In this document: positions 34,140 through 39,658 of the stretch, one piece after another
How the letters are laid out: each line of letters opens with the position of its first letter
How positions within the stretch are numbered: the first letter of the stretch is position 1
DNA from: Pseudomonadota bacterium
GTDB lineage: Bacteria; Desulfobacterota; DSM-4660; Desulfatiglandales; B25-G16
Direction of reading: 5' to 3'
Length of the DNA: 39,658 nt
NCBI GenBank assembly: GCA_030603345.1
Contig: JAUVXZ010000005.1
Span: forward strand, 1-39,658
Notes under the pieces: generated by a model
What the model saw: the letters and a program-made list of their open reading frames with translations, nothing else
The model's database searches: none
Told to the model about the DNA's origin: nothing
Program-made: the position numbers and the translations under genes

Positions 34140-35303
34140 CTACCCCAGCAATTCAAAGGCAACGCGGCAATATGTCTCAACACCTGTCAATAGCACATCT
34201 TCATTCAAGTCAAATTTCGGGTTATGAAGGGGGGCACATCCCTCACGCCCCACACCGAGGAAGAAAAAGCACCCTTTCGACTTTTCCAGGTAGAATGCCA
34301 TATCCTCACCACCCATGGTCTGCTCAGGTTCAATAACCCGCTCTTCGCCAACCACATCTGCTGCGCATTTGCGAACCACCTCAGCCATGGATTCATCGTT
34401 TAGCAACGGCGGATATCCTTGCGTATATTTCAATTCGTAATCTGCACCCATTGACCCACACACGCCACGGACAATCTTTTCAACGCGCTCGGGCCAGGAA
34501 CTCCAGATGTCTCGATCAAACGTCCTTGTGGTACCGCACATTTCGGCTTCCCCAGGGATAACATTAAAGGTGGTGCCGGCTTGGAAACTGCCCACGGTGA
34601 CGACCGTTGGGCTCAAGGGATTCATCTGCCGGCTTGCAATGCGTTGTAGCGCGTTAACGACCTGGGTACCCACCTCAAGCGCATCGACGCACAGATGAGG
34701 CATGGCGCCATGGCCCCCTTTCCCAATAATTCTAATGTCAAAGCGATCCATGGCCGCCATGAGATACCCAGCCTTCACTCCTATGCTTCCCTCTGGTATG
34801 GCAGGCCACACATGACACCCTACGGAGAAATCCACGTGGGGATTTTCCATAACACCTGCCTCGATCATGGGTTTGGCACCCCCAGGGCCCTCTTCAGCAG
34901 GCTGAAACAAGAACTTGATGTTCCCATTCAGCTTATCCTTAACCTTGTTCAGAATCGTTGCAGCACCCAATACCATAGACATGTGGCCGTCATGGCCACA
35001 TGCATGCATTGCCCCCTCGTGGGTTGAAGCAAAAGGAAGGCCTGTTGCTTCGGTAACAGGAAGGGCGTCCATGTCGGAACGGATCATAAGGGTTTTGCCG
35101 GGACGCGTGAGGCTCATCAAACCCACGACACCAGTTTGTGCAATTCCCGTCTGTACTTCAAACCCCTGTCTCCCTAAGTAGTCCGCTACATAAGCAGAGG
35201 TTTTCTTTTCCGTGTAAGCAGGTTCCGGAATCAGATGTAGGTCTCGACGCAATTTAGTGATAAGGTCCTTATGTTCACGCACGAGTTTTGTAAAATCCAT
35301 CAT
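34140..35303 (-). CDS. M20 family amidohydrolase (N-acyl amino acid / aminoacylase type)
   Basis: Start chosen at 35303 (MMDFTKLVREHKDLI), with AAGGG eight bases upstream; the open frame extends 45 residues further to 35438 but that part is not family-like. M20D motifs: RRDLHLIPEPAYTE, RSDMDALPV, the metal-binding HACGHDGHMSM and FQPAEEGPGGAKPMIEAG, GKGGHGAMPH and MGGEDMAFYLEKSKG. All expected metal ligands (Cys, His, Glu-Glu, His) are present. Likely cleaves N-acyl amino acids or similar amides in the cytosol. It follows the SSS symporter and small membrane protein on one strand, so the operon may import and hydrolyse an amide. Confidence 0.9.
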   Translation of the reverse strand: MMDFTKLVREHKDLITKLRRDLHLIPEPAYTEKKTSAYVADYLGRQGFEVQTGIAQTGVVGLMSLTRPGKTLMIRSDMDALPVTEATGLPFASTHEGAMHACGHDGHMSMVLGAATILNKVKDKLNGNIKFLFQPAEEGPGGAKPMIEAGVMENPHVDFSVGCHVWPAIPEGSIGVKAGYLMAAMDRFDIRIIGKGGHGAMPHLCVDALEVGTQVVNALQRIASRQMNPLSPTVVTVGSFQAGTTFNVIPGEAEMCGTTRTFDRDIWSSWPERVEKIVRGVCGSMGADYELKYTQGYPPLLNDESMAEVVRKCAADVVGEERVIEPEQTMGGEDMAFYLEKSKGCFFFLGVGREGCAPLHNPKFDLNEDVLLTGVETYCRVAFELLG

Positions 35304-35411
35304 AGCAATACCCTTAACATTCGAGGTTGTCTCAAAACAGACGTCACCTACTAGCGTACTCCAGGTCCTGTCTAAATTGAAACGGGCTCTTAGGTTGCAG
35401 CATGATAGGTA

Positions 35412-35446
35412 GCCGGGCGGGATGAAGTCTCCCTTCATCCCGCCGG
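35412..35446 (-). terminator. Strong hairpin between symporter and amidohydrolase
   Basis: GCCGG(G)CGGGATGAAG and CTTCATCCCGCCGGC form a ~15 bp stem with one bulged G around a five-base loop, immediately after the SSS stop. No T-tract follows, so it may be a partial stop or an mRNA-stability element that lowers amidohydrolase expression. Confidence 0.5.
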
Positions 35447-35450
35447 CAGC

Positions 35451-36908
35451 TTACAAGGTGACAAACTTTTGGACGTGTTCCCTATCCATAGGTTTGGTGA
35501 GCAAGGAGACAACGATCAGAACGATGAAATTTAGGACCAGACCCTGGATTCCTGGATGGATGCCCCAGAACTTCGGGATGAAATGGAGTACGATCGCAAA
35601 ATTGAACAGCACACCTACAAGGATTCCACAGATTGCCCCGGCCTTTGTTGCCCTCGGCCAGAAGAATGTTGCCACAGCCAACGGGAGCAGCTGAACGATA
35701 GATCCGTAAGCCCCCAGCAGCAACGAAACCAGTGTCTGCCCACCAAAGATGGCCACCAGATACGAGGCCGCCCCGAAACCCACCACGGAAACACGGATCC
35801 ACAGGGTTGCCTGTTTGTCCGTGTGTTTTTCCTTTTTCAGGGGTTCCACAAGATCCTGGGCGAAGATCGAGCCCGCCGCGTGGGTGATGGTGTCCTGGCT
35901 GGACATAGCGGCGGCAAGGGCTGCGGCCAGAACCAATCCTACGATGATAGCAGGAAATTTTAGGTGCATAAACATCCACGGTAAGATCCGATCAGGAGCG
36001 CCCAATGCATCGGGAGTCACCTGCATAATTCCGGCAAATCCGATAAAGAGCACCGGTACCATAAAGATGGCGAAGGTGGGATACATAACGATGGTTTGCT
36101 TGAGCACCCTTTCGCTCTGCGCTGTGTACGCCTTCATAAACAAATGCGGCCACATGGAAAATCCCAGCACCGACACCAGCAATGCACTACTGAATGCGGC
36201 AAAGCTCATTTTGGTTCCAGGACCGACAAGCAGATGGGTCGGATTAGCCTCCATGATCTGCCGAAACATCTCCGAAGGCCCACCATAAAGCTTGAACGCA
36301 AAGTAGAGCCCGAGTACCCAGGCAATGACAATCATAAAGGCGCCCTGGAAGACGTTGGTCCAGGCCACACCTCGCACACCGCCATAGAAGACGTAGATGA
36401 CAACCACCACATAGGCGATGAGCGCCCCGGCCCAAAACGGTATGCGTCCTCCTGAAGCGATCTCAAAAATATAGGCACAACCCTTCATCTGCAACGTAAT
36501 ATACTGGATAAAAGCCAGTACAGAGACGATCGCAATGATCACAGACAAGGCATTGGATTGGAACCGATCCGTAAAGAGCTGCGCCTGGGTCACGTACTTA
36601 AATTTCTTGCCCGCCCGCAGCGCCCGGGGGCCCCACAGCCACCAAGGCACCAGGCCCAGAGCGCAGTATCCTAAGATATAGAAGGCTGCCGCCCCCTTGG
36701 AATAGGCCCACCCAGGTCCGCCCAGGTAGGCAAAGGCGCTAAAAATAGCACCTCCCATCAAGAAGTACATCACAAAAAACCCGAGGTTCCTGCTGGCCGC
36801 AATATATTCAACAACAGACCTTTCCCTGCCACGACCTCCCGCGGTTCCCAGAAACAGAATAAAGAGCAAATAGATAAAGATTATTATGGTAACCGTGATC
36901 CATGACAT
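35451..36908 (-). CDS. Sodium:solute symporter (SSS) family protein
   Basis: The 485-residue protein shows about thirteen membrane helices with the SSS patterns AASRNLGFFVMYFLMGGAIF and FSAFAYLGGPGWAYSKGAAA at the start, a QLFTDRFQSNA turn, the YVVVVIYVFYGGVRGVAWTN segment after helix 4, and AAAMSSQDTITHAAGSIFAQ. It imports an organic solute with Na+; the substrate is not evident, but the amidohydrolase downstream suggests an N-acylated or peptide-like compound. It shares a 1-base TAATG overlap with the small membrane protein encoded upstream, so the two are coupled. Confidence 0.92.
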   Translation of the reverse strand: MSWITVTIIIFIYLLFILFLGTAGGRGRERSVVEYIAASRNLGFFVMYFLMGGAIFSAFAYLGGPGWAYSKGAAAFYILGYCALGLVPWWLWGPRALRAGKKFKYVTQAQLFTDRFQSNALSVIIAIVSVLAFIQYITLQMKGCAYIFEIASGGRIPFWAGALIAYVVVVIYVFYGGVRGVAWTNVFQGAFMIVIAWVLGLYFAFKLYGGPSEMFRQIMEANPTHLLVGPGTKMSFAAFSSALLVSVLGFSMWPHLFMKAYTAQSERVLKQTIVMYPTFAIFMVPVLFIGFAGIMQVTPDALGAPDRILPWMFMHLKFPAIIVGLVLAAALAAAMSSQDTITHAAGSIFAQDLVEPLKKEKHTDKQATLWIRVSVVGFGAASYLVAIFGGQTLVSLLLGAYGSIVQLLPLAVATFFWPRATKAGAICGILVGVLFNFAIVLHFIPKFWGIHPGIQGLVLNFIVLIVVSLLTKPMDREHVQKFVTL

Positions 36909-37189
36909 TAGGTACCACCTCCTTCCGAGACATCCTTCGCTTCAGCGAAGTAAAGGATCAGAAGCACTACAAATTCAATTGCAATGAAAAGCACGATAAA
37001 GAACATGCCAAAAGGCATTCCCAGTACGAATGGTTCGACTGAATTAGCAAACAGCCAATAAAACGCCTGAATCAGGATGATCAGGCAAAGAATAATGAAA
37101 AAGATCATTCCCCTCGCTTTCACGCCCGGTGGGGTTCCCGGTCTAAAAACCGTGATTCCATAGCCGTCGTTCCCCTGATCGTTACTCAT
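36908..37189 (-). CDS. Small two-helix membrane protein, SSS partner subunit
   Basis: 93 residues with two hydrophobic helices (about 28-48 and 60-82) joined by a short loop, a hydrophilic N-terminus GNDGYGITVFRPGTPPGVKA and an acidic end. It has the layout of small proteins that accompany SSS transporters (like YhdT with PanF), though I cannot assign a family. The ribosome site is AAGGAGG. First gene of the operon, directly behind the promoter at 37236-37264. Confidence 0.7.
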   Translation of the reverse strand: MSNDQGNDGYGITVFRPGTPPGVKARGMIFFIILCLIILIQAFYWLFANSVEPFVLGMPFGMFFIVLFIAIEFVVLLILYFAEAKDVSEGGGT

Positions 37190-37235
37190 AGAAAGCCTCC
37201 TTTCATTTTTTTGGGTTTAATCACCTTGACAAGGA

Positions 37236-37264
37236 ACAATATTCAAAAAGATTCCTAATGTCAA
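37236..37264 (-). promoter_or_regulatory. Near-consensus sigma-70 promoter of the symporter operon
   Basis: Minus strand: TTGACA (37259-37264), 17 bases, TATTGT (37236-37241). The start point would be near 37229, giving a leader of about 40 bases before the ATG at 37189. Confidence 0.7.
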
Positions 37265-37428
37265 GGGTTACTCCCGATTTTGTTACCCCCGATTTCCAAT
37301 TACAGATTAATGCTCCCTTGTCTTGGCGGAACAGACCAAAATGAATCTGGGGGCAGGCATTCTGTAGTATCTGACAGTGTTCGGGGAACCCGGGATGCGA
37401 TGGTCAGTTAAGCAATAAATGCCGCATT

Positions 37429-37818
37429 CTAAGCGTCACTTGCGGAGATTTCAAAGATAACCGTTCCTCCGCCGGTAATTTCACACGGGTCAAGGCACTG
37501 GAGATAGGCTCTGTCACCTTTTGCTCCTGAAAGGCCCAGACTCTGTGGAGAAATCCCTCTAGAAAGGGCAACGTAGTATGGCATGAGGGAGGCCAGCGAG
37601 TGCATACACACTGTAGAGCTCTTTTTGGTATCCAGGATATAGCCTTCTCGTATAAGGATTGAGTCTCCAACACGGTAGACCGGGCATGTTCCTTTTATAT
37701 CTTTTACCTTAACAATAAGATCCATAGAGGGGACTCCGATACCAATCCATATATTATCAGCAACAAATATATAGTCCTTTTTAGCCTCTGCCAACCATTT
37801 TCTGAGCCTATTATTCAT
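37429..37818 (-). CDS. TIGR04076 family protein
   Basis: From residue ~32 the sequence follows the TIGR04076 pattern: VKVKDIKGTCPVYRVGDSIL, then TVCMHSLASLMPYYVALSRG, then AYLQCLDPCEITGGGTVIFE. The conserved Cys residues (in GTCPVY, VCMHSL and QCLDP) suggest a metal or cofactor site, though the family function is unknown. The first ~30 residues (MNNRLRKWLAEAKKDYIFVA) are an extension beyond the family's usual start. It is divergent from the ADP-ribosylglycohydrolase gene (62 bases between starts). Confidence 0.85.
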   Translation of the reverse strand: MNNRLRKWLAEAKKDYIFVADNIWIGIGVPSMDLIVKVKDIKGTCPVYRVGDSILIREGYILDTKKSSTVCMHSLASLMPYYVALSRGISPQSLGLSGAKGDRAYLQCLDPCEITGGGTVIFEISASDA

Positions 37819-37880
37819 ATTTTTCTCAGGAGGCTTTGTTTTGAAGAAATTGGCTATGTGCAGATAATATGATACGGTAA

Positions 37881-38822
37881 ATGAAAAACGTGACGATGAA
37901 CAATATCAAGGCAAAATACCTTGGTGGTATGGTTGGAAGCGCTCTGGGTGATGCCGTTGGTGAGCTTGCGTTCCGCTATCGCAGGAAAGACGAGCTTTGT
38001 GCCCAACTCGACCGATTGAAAGAATTCCGCTACACAGACGATAGCGCCATGGCCATTGGCCTTGCCGAGTCTATTACAAAAAAGGGTTGTCTTGATCAAC
38101 AAGACCTGGGAGAAACATTTAAAAGCAACTTCAGGAAGGAACCTTGGCGGGGTTATGCCTCTGGGCCGCCGACTATTTTCACCATGGTAGAACAATCGGG
38201 TATCACCTATGCTGAAGCTGCGAAAATGCTCTTTGGAGGTACAGGTTCCCTCGGCAATGGCGCTGCCATGCGGATTGTTCCTGTGGGGCTCTTCTTTCAC
38301 AACTCATCTGATCTCTATGAGATGGCACGTATGTCTGCCGCCGTCACTCATGCACATCCTGTTGGCATAGATGGTGCGGCAGTCCAGGCAAAGGCGATCG
38401 CTCTTGCGGTGAAACTCGACCCAAGGGAGACATTCCCACTTGAGGTGTTTATAGATACATTAATTGGTTTTGCCGGCACTCCCGAAATGAAAGAGAAAAT
38501 GCTACTTGTTCAAGAATTAATCAACGCAAATACAACTCCCTCCTTTGCAGCAGAGCAACTTGGTCGTAGCGTTGCCGTACATGAATCTATGCCGTTTGCT
38601 CTTTTTTCCTTTCTGCGGCATCCCAAGTCATTTGAGGACTGTCTCTTTTGTGCCATTTTGCATGGAGGAGACCGGGACACCCTGGGTGCCATGGCATGTG
38701 CCATTTCAGGGGCTTATGTAGGTATTAAGGCTATTCCCGAATCCTGGAGAGAAAAACTTGAGAATCGATCATACATCGAGGATCTAGCCGTAAGGCTTTC
38801 AGAGATCACGCCAGCCTCTTAG
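37881..38822 (+). CDS. ADP-ribosylglycohydrolase (DraG-like) family protein
   Basis: The 313-residue protein has the ADP-ribosylglycohydrolase fold: GGMVGSALGDAVGELA near the start, the first metal site YTDDSAMA, and the second site HGGDRDTLGAMACAISGAY near residue 260 (normally GGD[TCS]DT, here GGDRDT). Length is right for the family. It removes ADP-ribose from proteins or nucleotides; the target here is unknown. Start at 37881 or the ATG at 37896; neither has a strong ribosome site. A single gene between the TIGR04076 gene and etfA. Confidence 0.9.
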   Translation: MKNVTMNNIKAKYLGGMVGSALGDAVGELAFRYRRKDELCAQLDRLKEFRYTDDSAMAIGLAESITKKGCLDQQDLGETFKSNFRKEPWRGYASGPPTIFTMVEQSGITYAEAAKMLFGGTGSLGNGAAMRIVPVGLFFHNSSDLYEMARMSAAVTHAHPVGIDGAAVQAKAIALAVKLDPRETFPLEVFIDTLIGFAGTPEMKEKMLLVQELINANTTPSFAAEQLGRSVAVHESMPFALFSFLRHPKSFEDCLFCAILHGGDRDTLGAMACAISGAYVGIKAIPESWREKLENRSYIEDLAVRLSEITPAS

Positions 38823-38849
38823 CGAGCATTGACAGAATTTTGCCGTAGC

Positions 38850-38887
38850 ATAGGTAACTGCCAAGACGCAAAGGACACTGAGAACTG
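38850..38887. repeat. Short fragment of a dispersed intergenic repeat
   Basis: The stretch GGTAACTGCCAAGACGCAAA and GGACACTGAGAACT resembles the ACCGCAAAGACGCAAAGGACGC type of dispersed repeat, between two convergent genes. Only a fragment is present. Confidence 0.4.
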
Positions 38888-38893
38888 ATTTTC

Positions 38894-39658
38894 TTATCCT
38901 TTAGCGGTCTTTAATTCCTTAATAAGAGCCGGAACAATCTTGTTGACATCCCCAATAATACCGTAGTCGGCAAAGTTGAAGATATCAGCCTTTGGATCGG
39001 TATTGATGGCTACAATGCAGTCACTGTTTATCATACCGGCTGAGTGCTGTATGGCACCTGAAACACCGCAACCTATATAGAGTTTTGGTTTGATTGTCTT
39101 TCCTGTCTGACCAATCTTATAATCCTCAGAAATCCAGTCCTCATCTACCGGTAGGCTCGTTGCCCCCAATTGAGCCCCCAAGAGACCAGCCAATTCCCTC
39201 AGCGTTTCAAATCCCTGTGCATCACCAACACCCATCCCGCCAGCCACAACCTTATCTGCCTCCTCTAAAGACACTCCATCAGGAGTTGAACTAACAGTCT
39301 TAATAACCTTGACCCTGGTATTCCCCTCTTTTACCTTTACATTTACGTAAATGAGCTCCCCTTTCCTTTCTCTATCTTGAGCCTTTAATTCCATGACACC
39401 TGGTCTCATGGTTACCATCTGGGGCCGTCGATAAGGGCAGATAATGTCTGCCATGAGGTTCCTGCCAAAGTAAGGCTTTGAGGCCACTATCAAGCCTGTT
39501 TCGTTGTCAATATCCAGCTCGGTGCAGTCCGCTGTACATCCTGTATTTAACCGTGCAGCAATCCGTGGCGCCAAATCTCTTCCGATACACGTTGCTCCTA
39601 TCAAGAGTATCTCAGGCTTTTCCTTGAACGCCTGTTCAACAATAATATCGGTGTAGAC
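38894..39658 (-). CDS. etfA: Electron transfer flavoprotein alpha subunit (5' end outside window)
   Basis: The frame stays open to the window edge, adding VYTDIIVEQAFKEKPEILLI before GATCIGRDLAPR, so the N-terminal region is missing. The FAD-binding C-terminal half is complete: VVAGGMGVGDAQGFETLREL, QTGKTIKPKLYIGCGVSGAI, then IQHSAGMINSDCIVAINTDP and FNFADYGIIGDVNKIVPALI. This is the ETF alpha subunit, which with EtfB carries electrons from acyl-CoA dehydrogenases to a membrane acceptor, or bifurcates them. The gene for EtfB should lie just beyond the right edge. Confidence 0.93.
   Translation of the reverse strand, partial: VYTDIIVEQAFKEKPEILLIGATCIGRDLAPRIAARLNTGCTADCTELDIDNETGLIVASKPYFGRNLMADIICPYRRPQMVTMRPGVMELKAQDRERKGELIYVNVKVKEGNTRVKVIKTVSSTPDGVSLEEADKVVAGGMGVGDAQGFETLRELAGLLGAQLGATSLPVDEDWISEDYKIGQTGKTIKPKLYIGCGVSGAIQHSAGMINSDCIVAINTDPKADIFNFADYGIIGDVNKIVPALIKELKTAKG

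Noticed and set aside
33780-34336. Plus-strand frames of 84 and 165 aa
   Set aside because: They run through a repeat element and the 3' end of the amidohydrolase gene in antisense.

Overview
This 39.7 kb window has the look of a chromosomal segment from an anaerobic, Desulfobacterota-like (deltaproteobacterial) bacterium. The gene content points there: an octaheme c-type cytochrome, a tungsten/molybdopterin aldehyde:ferredoxin oxidoreductase, electron-transfer flavoprotein alpha, an NDP-forming acyl-CoA synthetase, a TIGR04076 protein and the kinds of short intergenic repeats common in that group. The taxonomic call is an inference from gene families. I see no rRNA, tRNA, CRISPR array or intact transposase.

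Layout, left to right. 1-5.5 kb: the 3' part of a cytochrome b5-domain/octaheme cytochrome fusion, a minus-strand NUDIX hydrolase, a DUF3108 envelope protein whose C-terminus runs into an intergenic repeat, an MmgE/PrpD protein, and the amino-terminal stump of a broken MFS transporter. 5.8-9.2 kb: a tiny lipoprotein (minus), then three translationally coupled predicted lipoproteins (plus), including an M48-TPR protease. 9.2-11.7 kb (minus): DUF89/ARMT1-like protein, MoaD-like carrier (4-base overlap) and an MFS transporter. 12.1-14.6 kb: a Cys/Met-metabolism PLP enzyme preceded by a possible leader ORF, convergent with an OFA-type MFS transporter. 15.5-19.8 kb (minus): RND pump and its adaptor, with no outer-membrane channel nearby. 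20.1-25.5 kb (minus): a possible beta-grasp protein, an AOR-family enzyme with a candidate promoter/operator, and a GNAT plus acyl-CoA synthetase fusion. 25.5-27.4 kb: AT-rich repeat-bearing spacer, an HNH protein with a likely AUU start, and a zinc-ribbon protein. 27.4-31 kb (plus): MoxR, DUF58 and DUF4129 genes. 31-34.1 kb: an AbiE-like type IV toxin-antitoxin pair lying between two copies of an ~80 bp imperfect direct repeat, followed by a ~300 bp element with inverted ends. 34.1-37.3 kb (minus): small membrane protein, SSS symporter and M20 amidohydrolase behind a near-consensus promoter. 37.4-39.7 kb: TIGR04076 protein, ADP-ribosylglycohydrolase, and the 3' part of etfA.

Most genes are metabolic or transport functions in short operons. 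The most notable accessory feature is the AbiE cassette: bounded by a direct repeat, AT-rich upstream, and with a promoter embedded in an array of TGTTCA/TGAACA motifs. The other points worth a second look are the b5-octaheme fusion with a candidate catalytic tyrosine, two genes whose best-supported starts are AUU, and the DUF89-MoaD coupling in a neighbourhood with an AOR.
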